The notes under the pieces: model-generated
Told to the model about the DNA's origin: nothing
The model's input: the letters and a program-made list of their open reading frames with translations, nothing else
Database searches by the model: none
Shown here: one piece after another, positions 9,008-17,845 of the stretch
Position numbering within the stretch: position 1 is the stretch's first letter
How the letters are laid out: the number at the start of each line of letters is the position of its first letter
From: a virus
IMG/VR virus record: IMGVR_UViG_3300042890_006148
Coordinates: 19,236-83,235 of that record
Reading direction: 5' to 3' (one strand)
Length of the DNA: 64,000 nt
Made by a program: the position numbers and the translations under genes

Positions 9008-11725
9008 ATGTGGTACTCAAAAATTATCGAATCAGCAACTGCCTGGGATGTCCTTTCAACTAAAGAAGTTGTTTGGAGTGGCTCTTTTTCTAGAACATTC
9101 AAAGATTTTTCATTTTACAGCCCAAATAATATGCCTACTATGACTGCTATGCTTAAGTTGTTATTTGACATAGAAAAAGGCAAAAATAATGATTCTATTA
9201 TTGATAAATATTTTGAAAAAGCTACAACAGATGTTAATGCTATGGCAGATATAATCAATTTTACTAGCGGATTATCAAAATTTATTGATAATGAAATGAA
9301 AAAACAAGGTAGTTCTGCCAATACAGATATGATGAAAGTTCTAGATTTTTTGGGAAAATTAAATAGTTTTTCAAAATCTCAAGGACATAAAGGAAATAAA
9401 TTAGGAGACGAAATTCCTGATGCTGAAAAAGCAAAAGCATATGTCAATTCTACTTTAGGTATTGGATTTACGACACTTAATTTATTAGTTAGAAAAGGCA
9501 CTGAAATAAGTGATTCTCTCTCTTTATTTATGATGCGTGGTGATGACAAAGCATTACTGGGAATACCCGATTCTGAACAAAGAAATTTATTGATAGAACA
9601 ATTAAAACAACAGAAACCTGAATTGGAAAAGTTTGAGAGTTACGATGCTGCAATTACTACAATTTGGAGTGGAGAAATAAAGAATTATCTGCCCCTATTA
9701 AAGAGTTTTCTTTTTTCAGGAATTGATCCACCTCAAATTTTAAATATGATTATTCAGATATTAAATCAATCTGATATAGAACAAAAAGATGTTGTTAGCA
9801 TGGTTATGGGCTTACCTACAGAGTCTTTAGTTGACACACTTACTAATTTAGAACAATATACCCAGTATGATGAATTCGTAACACCTTTAGTCAAAAGATT
9901 ATATAACGTAATTAATTCATATGAACTAGACAACAATCCTTTGCTAATTGGAAAACTTAAAAGAAGTAAAAAATTTATTGCTTATATTGATTCGCTAGGT
10001 GATGATTGCACACCTATGTATATAATAAAGGGAATTGCAAAGCCTGAAGTCATCATAAGGTATTTGGAAAAAAACCCAGAAGATTTTGATAAATTTAATA
10101 TAAATCTTTTGAGCAGTTTGGGTGATGAGATTAAAAATAAAATCATTGCTCGTGGAACTGCAGCCAAAGCAAAAATTCAATCTGACGGTTTAGCTTTATT
10201 GGAAAAAGCTGCAAAACAGGGTGTAATTAAAATTACTAAAGCATCAGATAGTTCTTTCAACTATGCATATGGAAAAGGACCTAAAAATGAAGTAGTTCCA
10301 GAAGGTATGTCAGAAAGCGGAATTAGACAAAAAAATAAATCTGACGAAATTTTTGGAAAAATATATCAATCCTATGAAGATCGTATGATGCAAGAAGCAC
10401 CCTTTGCTGGAACAAGCATAAAAGACATCAAAACATATGCTGATCAGATGGTAATCATAGAATTTAGCACTTGGAGCTTACAAAACTTTATGCAAGAAAA
10501 TAATGCTCCAAAAATGAAAATTGGTCCTGTAGATTTGATTGATGAAAAATGGGGTGGATTATTTGTCCCAAGATTTCCAACTAAAGATAGAGGCCCAGTA
10601 CCAGCTATCTTAATTAAAACTGACATATGGAATCAACTTTCTTATCATAAAGCTTTAGCAGAAAACATTGGTATGGATGCTGAAAATTATGTTGAAGCTA
10701 CCAGAAGACACGAAGTTGCTCACGCATTGCAATATTTACAGTCTGGTGATTTGACGATGCAAGATTCTATTGCATTAAATCCAGAATTGACACCAGAAGA
10801 AGCATATATCTCTAATCCATCAGAGCTTTATGCAAGAATCCACGGAGACATTCCTTATCTTTCAAAAATATTTGATGCTCATATTGGTAACTTGATGTCT
10901 GATAGAAAAATCTATAATGCTGCAAAAGAACAATGGATTTTAGATATTCAGGATGAGATGGTTCACTTAATGTCAGGTGGAACCAATGCTACAAGATTAC
11001 TTGCAGACATGGAAGCTGGAAGATTTGGTACTTTCACATCTGATTCTGGTCAAACCATAAAATTAACAGACCCACTTGAAGCAATTAATAAAAAATTACA
11101 ACGTCAAAGAAATAGACTTGAGATGATTTTTCACGAAACATTTCAAATACAAGGCAGAAGAGATTACAGAAGAGGCTTGATTGGTAGGAAAAATCAATTA
11201 TTACAACAAATACAGTCTACTCCTATTTATTCTCGTGAAAGAACAGATCTTGAAAAAGAATTAAAAGAAGTAGAAACCCAATTAATAGAATCTGGAAAAA
11301 TGTTAATCTTTGATGTTAAAGATGTATCTGAAGCTGTAGTTGAAGGATATATGTCTGATTATTATTCAAAGATTGCAGAAGCTGTGGCTAACGGATTGCT
11401 TACTACAGACATTGTAAATCCAGAAGGCGAAGATAGAAGAAAAGAAAATGAGCAATTAAGAGAACAAGCTAAAAAGACACAAGATCCTCCAACAGCTCAA
11501 GATATCAAGGGACACTCAAGATTCCAAATACAGCAGACAGAACCAATTCCTAGTGGTAGAAAAATTGATGTCATTATTCCTAGATTTAAAGGACCAGGAA
11601 GACCACCGGGCAATTTTCCAGGATTTGATGATGCTGAACAAGATGAAACACAAGTTGATCTTTCTATAGAGAGAGATGAAGATAAAACTGCTAAAGTTTA
11701 TAATTTTAGAAAAAGTTTAGGATAG
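9008..11725 (+). CDS. large HExxH zinc-metallopeptidase-like protein with Met-Trp-Tyr start
   Basis: This is a 905-residue protein with a putative gluzincin-type zinc site. H568-E-V-A-H572 lies in ATRRHEVAHALQYLQ, and E606 in NPSELYARIHGD is a plausible third ligand. The rest is helical and charged, and the C-terminal 60 residues are Pro- and Asp-rich. It begins MWYSKIIESATAW. The MWY start is shared with 17846 (another HExxH protein) and 19782. No Shine-Dalgarno is visible before the ATG. It is the first gene of a plus-strand island facing away from purA. A role as a virion-borne or injected protease is inference. The zinc motif is directly visible. Confidence 0.7.
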   Translation: MWYSKIIESATAWDVLSTKEVVWSGSFSRTFKDFSFYSPNNMPTMTAMLKLLFDIEKGKNNDSIIDKYFEKATTDVNAMADIINFTSGLSKFIDNEMKKQGSSANTDMMKVLDFLGKLNSFSKSQGHKGNKLGDEIPDAEKAKAYVNSTLGIGFTTLNLLVRKGTEISDSLSLFMMRGDDKALLGIPDSEQRNLLIEQLKQQKPELEKFESYDAAITTIWSGEIKNYLPLLKSFLFSGIDPPQILNMIIQILNQSDIEQKDVVSMVMGLPTESLVDTLTNLEQYTQYDEFVTPLVKRLYNVINSYELDNNPLLIGKLKRSKKFIAYIDSLGDDCTPMYIIKGIAKPEVIIRYLEKNPEDFDKFNINLLSSLGDEIKNKIIARGTAAKAKIQSDGLALLEKAAKQGVIKITKASDSSFNYAYGKGPKNEVVPEGMSESGIRQKNKSDEIFGKIYQSYEDRMMQEAPFAGTSIKDIKTYADQMVIIEFSTWSLQNFMQENNAPKMKIGPVDLIDEKWGGLFVPRFPTKDRGPVPAILIKTDIWNQLSYHKALAENIGMDAENYVEATRRHEVAHALQYLQSGDLTMQDSIALNPELTPEEAYISNPSELYARIHGDIPYLSKIFDAHIGNLMSDRKIYNAAKEQWILDIQDEMVHLMSGGTNATRLLADMEAGRFGTFTSDSGQTIKLTDPLEAINKKLQRQRNRLEMIFHETFQIQGRRDYRRGLIGRKNQLLQQIQSTPIYSRERTDLEKELKEVETQLIESGKMLIFDVKDVSEAVVEGYMSDYYSKIAEAVANGLLTTDIVNPEGEDRRKENEQLREQAKKTQDPPTAQDIKGHSRFQIQQTEPIPSGRKIDVIIPRFKGPGRPPGNFPGFDDAEQDETQVDLSIERDEDKTAKVYNFRKSLG

Positions 11726-11757
11726 GTATTAAGTTTTATAAATAAGTAAACAATGAT

Positions 11758-13383
11758 ATGAAAACATTTGATCTAGTACTTTTTCATGATATTATCACAA
11801 CTTTTGAAAATAATAATTTCAAAGAAGCTTCAATATTACATTCGCATTTTATAAAAGTTGCTCAACCTACACAAAATCCAAGTGATAAAGAAGCTTTAGA
11901 TATTATTGCTGAAAAAGGTTTAGAAGAAGAATATAAAAATTTTGCAATTGAATATTTTAGATCTCAACCACAATTTGAAGAATCTGATGATTTTGAAGAA
12001 ATTTTTAATGTATATGGAGCAAACAACAGTTTACTTGCAGAACAATTTTTACAATCTACAGGAAATGATCAATTCATAGATGTTCAAGAAAGATCTGAAA
12101 AAGGTGAAGAAATTGTCGAAATGCTTGAAACTTTATCAGTATCAGACAAAAGAATTAATAAGTTAAATGAAACATTAAAAGTAGCTATAAGAAAAGGCTT
12201 GCCAGTTGCTTTTGTTTTAGCAGGATCTGCAAAATTATATTATTTACTTAAATATCTCATTGAAAACAGAGAAGAGATTGCAAAATACATCACTGTAATT
12301 TTTGGAGTAATATCTTCAATTTTATCTTCTTTACCTCCAGTCAATTTTACATTATTTAATATCCAGCAAATACCTTCCGTTTCTGAAATTGTTGAAGATA
12401 GAAGAATTATCAATGTCACTAGAGTCAATGATGTGTATAGATATTTTATTCAATATCAAACTCCGAGTGATGATAAATTCCATCAAATTATTATTGAGAC
12501 AGTAGACGAAAATAATGATAGAAACACTACCAAACTTAAAGCAAAATCTGGTGAAAAAATTTCAGAACCATTTACTAGTCCAAAAAAATTCAAATCAATA
12601 AAAGTTTTTGATAATGGAAAGCTTGTTGATTCACAATCAAAAGCTCAAGCCTCCAAACAGATAGAAGATAAAAAAGAAAGAGTAAATCAACATTCTGATA
12701 CGCCTCCATCAAAACAATCGCCTACAAAAATTAAATCTGAAGAAAATATTAAAGTACCATTACCTCAGGCAGTAAGTAAACCAAAGAGTAAAATTGGTCC
12801 TGCTGAAGAAAAAATAGATCAAAAAAATACAGAAAATAATGTATCTGATCAGGCTATGTCCTTAACTACACCTACATTTAATAATAGGCAATTTAATACT
12901 CCACAAATCAATGTTGAAACAGAGCCAGTGGAAGTTCAACCAAGTTCTTCTCGTATCAAGCCAAATATTCCTGAAAAAAGAGAAGACAATAAATATTATT
13001 TAGAAAATAAACCAGATACTGCTTTGGATAAGCCAGAAGAATTCAATTCTAAAAGAAGCAGAATACCTGGAATACACCCTGAATTAGATGATATGGTTGT
13101 TGACACTATGCGAAAACATTTGGGTGAAAATGTGTCATTGAGAATACACGAACCTACTTCAAATGAATATGACGATGTAAATCAGTTTGTTGAATTTATT
13201 TTCCCAGATAAAAAGAAAAATTATATTGTTGAATTTAATTTAAATGGAAACACTGGAAGAAAATCTAAAGAAAATCATTCTGCAGACTTCTTTAAGAAAA
13301 AATCAAGATTTAGTTTGCCTAAAGTTAATTTAGATGATGAGCAAGTTCAAGGCATTTTATCAGGATTATTAAGAAGAAGATAA
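11758..13383 (+). CDS. tagged protein with predicted membrane segments and a disordered linker
   Basis: Function not recognised. The N-terminus carries the shared tag (FENNNFKEASILHSHFIKVA, residues about 17-36). Hydrophobic stretches at about 148-168 and 176-197 could form one or two membrane helices. Residues about 295-450 are low-complexity, rich in Pro, Ser, Lys and Gln, and likely disordered. A compact charged C-terminal part follows. It lies 32 bases after the large HExxH gene on the same strand and is probably co-transcribed. Its end overlaps the opposite-strand 13369 gene by 15 bases. A virion structural or injected role is plausible but unproven. Confidence 0.6.
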   Translation: MKTFDLVLFHDIITTFENNNFKEASILHSHFIKVAQPTQNPSDKEALDIIAEKGLEEEYKNFAIEYFRSQPQFEESDDFEEIFNVYGANNSLLAEQFLQSTGNDQFIDVQERSEKGEEIVEMLETLSVSDKRINKLNETLKVAIRKGLPVAFVLAGSAKLYYLLKYLIENREEIAKYITVIFGVISSILSSLPPVNFTLFNIQQIPSVSEIVEDRRIINVTRVNDVYRYFIQYQTPSDDKFHQIIIETVDENNDRNTTKLKAKSGEKISEPFTSPKKFKSIKVFDNGKLVDSQSKAQASKQIEDKKERVNQHSDTPPSKQSPTKIKSEENIKVPLPQAVSKPKSKIGPAEEKIDQKNTENNVSDQAMSLTTPTFNNRQFNTPQINVETEPVEVQPSSSRIKPNIPEKREDNKYYLENKPDTALDKPEEFNSKRSRIPGIHPELDDMVVDTMRKHLGENVSLRIHEPTSNEYDDVNQFVEFIFPDKKKNYIVEFNLNGNTGRKSKENHSADFFKKKSRFSLPKVNLDDEQVQGILSGLLRRR

Positions 13384-14001
13384 ATCTATATCTTTTTCTT
13401 CATCAAAAAATTCCCTGTCATCCACACCATTCATTTGATAATCAATGTGGGCATCAGGGAATTTTTGTCTTATTCTACTTATAGCTTCGTCTTTGCTGTA
13501 ATCTTCTAATGGTAAATTAGTGGTGAAAACAACCTCATGATGAATTTCTTCTGCATCTTCTTCATCACTATATAATTCTTCTAAACCAGGAATAGACAAT
13601 TGATCTGTAATTAGTTTACCTTCTTTATCAGACCCTCTTGATAATGCCTTAAATGACAAAGGATCCATAAAGAAAAATTTCCAAACACCACTTTCAGGAA
13701 ATAATAAAATTTGAGGATAAAGCTCAAAATGTTTTCTTGTGCCTTTATGTTTGTCAGAAATTTGTTCTAAAGGATCTTTTGAACGATCAAAAGTGAAGTT
13801 ATCATCACCTAAAACTTCAATAGGATCTTTGCCTTCTTTTCTAGCTCTGGTTAAGGCAAAATCAGAAAATGTCTGAGGATTTTTATATACCTGATCAAAA
13901 TCCAAATCAGAAGAATCAATTGCTACTTTGGTAAATTTATCTGCAAGTTTGAAGCATCCTAAGATATCCAAAACAGATGCTGTGCGAAGAAAGTTTATCA
14001 T
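13369..14001 (-). CDS. unassigned protein with the shared N-terminal tag
   Basis: The 210-residue protein is not recognised. It opens MINFLRTASVLDILGCFKLA and continues DKFTKVA, a clear copy of the shared helical tag. The remainder is acidic, with a DEEDAEEIHHE stretch and an Asp/Glu-rich tail. It is one of only two tagged genes on the minus strand. Its start overlaps the stop of the sigma-H-like gene as ATGA, so it is translationally coupled to that factor. It converges with the tagged gene at 11758. Confidence 0.65.
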   Translation of the reverse strand: MINFLRTASVLDILGCFKLADKFTKVAIDSSDLDFDQVYKNPQTFSDFALTRARKEGKDPIEVLGDDNFTFDRSKDPLEQISDKHKGTRKHFELYPQILLFPESGVWKFFFMDPLSFKALSRGSDKEGKLITDQLSIPGLEELYSDEEDAEEIHHEVVFTTNLPLEDYSKDEAISRIRQKFPDAHIDYQMNGVDDREFFDEEKDIDLSSS

Positions 14002-14687
14002 GATCTACCTTTTGGCTTCTTATGAGTAGCATCATTGTTCTCATCATCTTTGAATTGAACATAAACCTCAGATGCTTTTTTTCTAATTCTAGTGAGTGCA
14101 TTGTCAACACATTTAGCTGGAACATTCAAGGTGTGAGAAATTTCTTTGTATGATGAATTGTGACCATATTCAACAAAAATGTCTGCTTCTAATGAAGTGA
14201 GTTTATCCATCAACATTTCTGAATTTAATTCTAATTCTTGTCTAACAATAATATCTTCAACTAAATTTACTTCTGGAGATTCATCATAAGGATTTTTCTT
14301 ATCAGGAATATAGTCTCCTAATGAATGGAAATTACCATCATCATTTAAAATAAAAGGAGCGTCTAGCGAAATAGAATCATTCAAAGCTGAATTCTTCATT
14401 CTTTTCGCTGACGCTATAGCTGTTGCAAGATGTCTTTTACAAACTAAATTTACGCAAAAGTTCTTAAATGTTGTGTCTTTAGTGCAATCGTAGGAATTTA
14501 CCGCTTTAAATACACCTAATCTCAATTCTTGCATTACATCTTCTCTGTCTCCACCGACTATGAAAAAGTGTGGTGCAATTTTCTTGAGATCTGGTTCTAC
14601 CATCTTGAGCAACTTTTTAAATGCTGCTTGGTTTCCTGCTTTAGCTCTATTTACTATTCTGACTATTCTGAAATCTTCGGTTGCCAT
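13998..14687 (-). CDS. RNA polymerase sigma factor resembling sigma-H
   Basis: This is a second sigma-70-family factor. The region 2 part reads NRAKAGNQAAFKKLLKMVEP, then FIVGGDREDVMQELRLGVFK and AVNSYDCTKDTTFKNFC. That order and spacing resemble the SigH-type factors of Bacillus. The region 4 part has LTSLEADIFVEYGHNSSYKE with the helix-turn-helix SHTLNVPAKCVDNALTRIRK. A GTG 18 bases upstream is open. I chose the ATG at 14687 because CGGGAG sits six bases before it (229 residues). It lies between dnaX and a tagged gene that it overlaps, which suggests a role in switching on later genes. Confidence 0.85.
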   Translation of the reverse strand: MATEDFRIVRIVNRAKAGNQAAFKKLLKMVEPDLKKIAPHFFIVGGDREDVMQELRLGVFKAVNSYDCTKDTTFKNFCVNLVCKRHLATAIASAKRMKNSALNDSISLDAPFILNDDGNFHSLGDYIPDKKNPYDESPEVNLVEDIIVRQELELNSEMLMDKLTSLEADIFVEYGHNSSYKEISHTLNVPAKCVDNALTRIRKKASEVYVQFKDDENNDATHKKPKGRS

Positions 14688-14727
14688 CAAAACTCCCGAA
14701 GGCACAATTCATTAAAAAAACTTCTTT

Positions 14728-15789
14728 TTACGCCTTTTCCCTATTTGCGTACTTTTCTATAATTTTGAGGACACCAGTAGTTGCAACGATATCCTCTGAG
14801 ACAGTTTGCCTTATATCTTTTGAAATATTATACAATTGTTCTGCGATATCTATAAGCAACAAAGTATCAACAGACTTGGCTATATTTTCTATATCCTCAT
14901 CTCTTTCCACCTTTTTTGTTTTAATAACAATATACTTAAAAGCAGTAATGAAGATTTGTGATGTTTCTGATAATAAATTACCTAAATTTCTTCCTTCTGC
15001 GTTAGCTGATTGAATTATTCTAAACGCATTAGCAAAATCTTCATTAATTATTGTGTAAGAAAGGTCTATTGCAAGCTGTTTTGGAGATCTATCAAGCAAT
15101 TCTCTGATGTTTTCTTCAGATATATCTTTGTAAGAAGCTTGCTCAAGAATAGATAAAGCTGTTCTAGCACTACCTTCAGCATCAGTAGCAATAAGATTTA
15201 ATGCCTCTTCTTCAAAAACAAGATTTTCTTTCTCACAAACTTCTGTAAGTAATTCAACTAAATTTTGTTTAGTCAACTTCTTCATCATAAATGTCTGGCA
15301 ACGAGTATGGATAGCACGAAGAATTTTATGTGGATCTGTAGTGCAAAAGAAAAATTTTACATATGCTGGCGGTTCTTCAGTAAGCTTGATAAGAGATGTT
15401 TGAGCTTGAGTGGTTAGCATTTGAGCTTCATCAAGGATAAAAATCTTATATTTACCTAGTGTTGGAGCAAGACGAGATAATTGAACAACATTTTCTCGGA
15501 TATGATCAACACCATTATTTACAGCACAATTAATTTCATAAACATCTGGATGCTCATCAGTTAAGACCATATCTTTCAAATCATCTTGGCCTTCATTGCA
15601 AAGAAGATGAGCTGAAGCAACACGAGCAAGAGTTGTCTTACCAGTACCAGGAGGGCCAGCAAAAATATAGGCGTGAGTAGTTCTGTTATTCTTAATTTGA
15701 ATTTCAAGAATATCTGCTGACTTACTGCCCTTTATATCTTTGAATGTTTTAGGGCGATATTTATTGTAATAGCTTTGACTAATCATCAT
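14728..15789 (-). CDS. dnaX: clamp-loader ATPase, DnaX (gamma/tau-like)
   Basis: This AAA+ subunit loads the sliding clamp. It opens SYYNKYRPKTFKDIKG, the typical DnaX start. Walker A GPPGTGKT is at residues 45-52 and Walker B is KIFILDEAQML. An arginine-finger region reads AIHTRCQTF, and a C-terminal helical collar follows. At 353 residues it corresponds to the short gamma form with no tau extension. The usual zinc module with four cysteines after Walker A is missing. Together with the HolA-like protein at 5846 it could form a minimal loader. Its start overlaps the upstream gene by 11 bases. Confidence 0.92.
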   Translation of the reverse strand: MMISQSYYNKYRPKTFKDIKGSKSADILEIQIKNNRTTHAYIFAGPPGTGKTTLARVASAHLLCNEGQDDLKDMVLTDEHPDVYEINCAVNNGVDHIRENVVQLSRLAPTLGKYKIFILDEAQMLTTQAQTSLIKLTEEPPAYVKFFFCTTDPHKILRAIHTRCQTFMMKKLTKQNLVELLTEVCEKENLVFEEEALNLIATDAEGSARTALSILEQASYKDISEENIRELLDRSPKQLAIDLSYTIINEDFANAFRIIQSANAEGRNLGNLLSETSQIFITAFKYIVIKTKKVERDEDIENIAKSVDTLLLIDIAEQLYNISKDIRQTVSEDIVATTGVLKIIEKYANREKA

Positions 15790-16261
15790 CTTCCATCGGT
15801 AATATAAGAGATAAGGCGTGAGTACCTTCTAAAAGAGACGGTAAACCTTCCTTGGACATCCAATAAGGGCCAAATCCAGATCTAACAAAATATTCTGTAA
15901 TAAAGCCATAATCTTGAACATCGAATGTACGAATTTTACCATCCAATGAGGGACTTATCGAATATAAGCAACGGAAAATAATCCATTCCTTTTTAGATTG
16001 TTCTAATTCTTCCCATAAGTCAGACCACACACCAAGGCAGTAAACTTTTCCATTACCAAGAGATTGTAAAATTCCCCTAGCCCAAGATTGAGTTAGCCCC
16101 GACATAATATATGGCGGGGCATTCTTTCCTTTATATCCATCCATCTCTACAAAATGAACTAAATCTAAATTTACATATCCTAAAAAGGGATAATATTTAG
16201 AAACGAGCTTTTCTGCAATTTCTTTGCATTCAATGGACTCAATAAATTCTGGATCACTCAT
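15779..16261 (-). CDS. putative phage metallopeptidase-fold protein lacking its metal ligands
   Basis: The 160 residues resemble the phage metallopeptidase family (Pfam PhageMetallopep). There is an N-terminal YPFLGYVNLDLVHFVEM and then GVWSDLWEELEQSKKEWIIF, matching the family's 'D.WE.L...++.ALLDHELCH'. The tail DGKIRTFDVQDYGFITEYF matches 'DGK...HDVEEF..VVER'. The metal-binding HExxH position reads FRCLY and the third His position reads F. The protease centre is therefore absent and the protein is probably a binding or structural derivative. The match is from memory of the family. It overlaps dnaX and the next gene upstream. Confidence 0.5.
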   Translation of the reverse strand: MSDPEFIESIECKEIAEKLVSKYYPFLGYVNLDLVHFVEMDGYKGKNAPPYIMSGLTQSWARGILQSLGNGKVYCLGVWSDLWEELEQSKKEWIIFRCLYSISPSLDGKIRTFDVQDYGFITEYFVRSGFGPYWMSKEGLPSLLEGTHALSLILPMEDDD

Positions 16262-16593
16262 AATGATAGCTGTGTAACCGCTACTACTTGTCCACTTTGA
16301 TCACGAATTGCTGTTGGACCAGTATCAACACTAAATACATCTTCACGATCAAATGGAACAAAGTCCATTACAATTCTGCTTACAATGTAATAAACACCAT
16401 CTTCAGAATCAGGAAGATTTACAATTTTTTCAAAGTGAGTTTCAGCAATAGGAATTCCAGACAAATAAGCAACAATTCTTTGCTTGGTTTCTATTCGGCA
16501 AGGATTCTCACATCTAGGCAATGTAGCGTGTCCTGAAATTGTAATATCGTGACCAATTAAGTTCACAAACTTTTTAAATTCTGGATGTATCAT
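16258..16593 (-). CDS. small phage protein of the 'NLTPH'-type family
   Basis: This 111-residue protein has NLIGHDITISG near its N-terminus. A C-terminal half contains VNLPDSEDGVYYIVSRIV, DREDVFSVDTGPT and IRDQSGQVVAVTQL. That arrangement is seen in small phage and actinobacterial proteins that begin 'VNLTPH' and end in 'DxxGxVxxxxxL'; no function is known for them. It overlaps both neighbours by four bases or fewer in an operon with dUTPase and a HAD phosphatase. Confidence 0.6.
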   Translation of the reverse strand: MIHPEFKKFVNLIGHDITISGHATLPRCENPCRIETKQRIVAYLSGIPIAETHFEKIVNLPDSEDGVYYIVSRIVMDFVPFDREDVFSVDTGPTAIRDQSGQVVAVTQLSL

Positions 16594-16967
16594 AAATTAA
16601 TACCTGCAATTCCTTCATTACGTGCTGGCTGATAAACAAAAGCAGATTGGTCTCCATTAGCTCTTAAATCGTTAATAAGAACCCTAGACCCACCACCAAT
16701 GCCCATAACTAGTTGATCATAAACAACACCAGCGTAAGAAAGCTGCTTGACCGTAACATCACGCAAACTTTCTTTTCTGCCAGTAGTGAGAATAATTTTG
16801 AAACCCTTGCTATCCCATTCACGAATCTTCTCTACAGTTCCGTGAATAATTTTTGGTTGATATCCAGGTTTAGCAATTTCTGTAGGATCGCCTTGCTCCC
16901 AAAGTGTTCCGTCTAAATCACAAAAAATAGTGTAATTTTTTGTGGCTTGATCAATATTATGTTCCAT
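16590..16967 (-). CDS. HAD-superfamily phosphatase-like protein
   Basis: Residues 17-21 read DLDGT, the HAD nucleophile loop with D17 and D19. Motif II follows as FKIILTTGRKES, and a late acidic motif is LINDLRANGD. It is 125 residues with no large cap domain, so it should act on an exposed phosphate such as a nucleotide, sugar or nucleic-acid end. The ATG overlaps the dUTPase stop by one base, which places it in a nucleotide-metabolism operon. The substrate cannot be told. Confidence 0.8.
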   Translation of the reverse strand: MEHNIDQATKNYTIFCDLDGTLWEQGDPTEIAKPGYQPKIIHGTVEKIREWDSKGFKIILTTGRKESLRDVTVKQLSYAGVVYDQLVMGIGGGSRVLINDLRANGDQSAFVYQPARNEGIAGINL

Positions 16968-17488
16968 TACTTGCCTGTACTACCCAATCCACCCTTACGA
17001 GATGTCTTATCAGTCTTACCAAATTCTTCAACTTCAACAAGTTCGTGATCAGCCAACTTTGCTACAACCATTTGAGCAATTCGATCTCCGTGCTTGATAG
17101 AAAATGGAATCTTGTTATGATTGATAAGAATTACCTTAAGTTCAAAATCTTCGCCATCACCACAATAATCACTGTCAATAGTACCTGGAGTATTAAGAAC
17201 AGTAACACCAAATTTAGCAGCCAAACCAGAACGAGGTCGAATTTGAATTTCGTAACCATTTGGAATATTTACATTGAGACCAGTGGGAACAATCAAAGTT
17301 GAATGAGGAGTAACAAGAGTTTGCTCATCATAAGAATCTTTCAGCCAAGCACAAAGATCATATCCTGCTGCACTTTCTGTAGCCTTCTTAGGGATAATTG
17401 CATCCTCACGAAAAGCCTTAATTTCAACTGTTGCTTTGTAACCACTAGGACCTGATACTGATACCTGTCCACTTCCTGATGCTGCCAT
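16967..17488 (-). CDS. dut: dUTP diphosphatase
   Basis: The enzyme hydrolyses dUTP to dUMP, which keeps uracil out of DNA and feeds dTMP synthesis. All five trimeric dUTPase motifs are present: ESAAGYDLCA, IRPRSGLAAKFGV, NTPGTIDSDYCGDG, IKHGDRIAQMV and the C-terminal SRKGGLGSTG. An upstream ATG at 17506 overlaps the preceding gene. The ATG at 17488 is chosen because AGGAAGG lies nine bases before it (173 residues). The third motif carries a few extra residues (DGEDFE) compared with the common form. Confidence 0.95.
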   Translation of the reverse strand: MAASGSGQVSVSGPSGYKATVEIKAFREDAIIPKKATESAAGYDLCAWLKDSYDEQTLVTPHSTLIVPTGLNVNIPNGYEIQIRPRSGLAAKFGVTVLNTPGTIDSDYCGDGEDFELKVILINHNKIPFSIKHGDRIAQMVVAKLADHELVEVEEFGKTDKTSRKGGLGSTGK

Positions 17489-17489
17489 G

Positions 17490-17807
17490 TTAAATACCTT
17501 CCTCATTCTTAATCATATCTACAGTAATCTCTTGGTCTTCTGGATTAAATATAAGAGACAATGGATGCTCACGATTCTTAAGAGCAATGCTGAAATTTAT
17601 CAGTTCACGACCTTCTAAATAACGATCCATCTTTGTCAAATCTTTAATATCTTCCAGTGATAACACAGCAGTATATACTCTTTCAGACTTTACATCTTGA
17701 AGTTGAAGCCAAATAAATTGAACAATTGTAGGCTCATCTTCAGTGCCTTCATCTTCTTTCAATACTGCATCTAAAATTTTTACTTCTCTAACTACTGATT
17801 TTGCCAT
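17490..17807 (-). CDS. unassigned small acidic protein
   Basis: This 105-residue soluble protein is predicted mostly beta with an acidic N-terminal loop (KEDEGTEDEPT). I do not recognise it. It leads the operon with dUTPase, HAD phosphatase and dnaX. No Shine-Dalgarno precedes the ATG. A TAAAAT hexamer lies six bases upstream, so this transcript may be leaderless like purA. Confidence 0.6.
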   Translation of the reverse strand: MAKSVVREVKILDAVLKEDEGTEDEPTIVQFIWLQLQDVKSERVYTAVLSLEDIKDLTKMDRYLEGRELINFSIALKNREHPLSLIFNPEDQEITVDMIKNEEGI

Positions 17808-17813
17808 ACAAGG

Positions 17814-17819
17814 ATTTTA
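17814..17819 (-). promoter_or_regulatory. possible -10 element for the dut/dnaX operon
   Basis: TAAAAT on the minus strand ends six bases before the ATG at 17807. The -35 region is poor. It is listed because the same spacing occurs before purA and the primase gene. Confidence 0.3.
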
Positions 17820-17845
17820 CCCGTTTTTGAAGTAAAAAGAAAGGT

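Noticed and set aside
11737-11744. TATAAATA, identical to the T4 late-promoter core, before the 11758 gene.
   Set aside because: It lies only 13 bases before the ATG, is not repeated before the other plus-strand genes, and is easily produced by chance in AT-rich DNA.
14681-15013. Plus-strand open frame of about 110 codons antisense to the sigma-H-like and dnaX genes.
   Set aside because: It lies opposite two well-supported genes and matches nothing recognisable.
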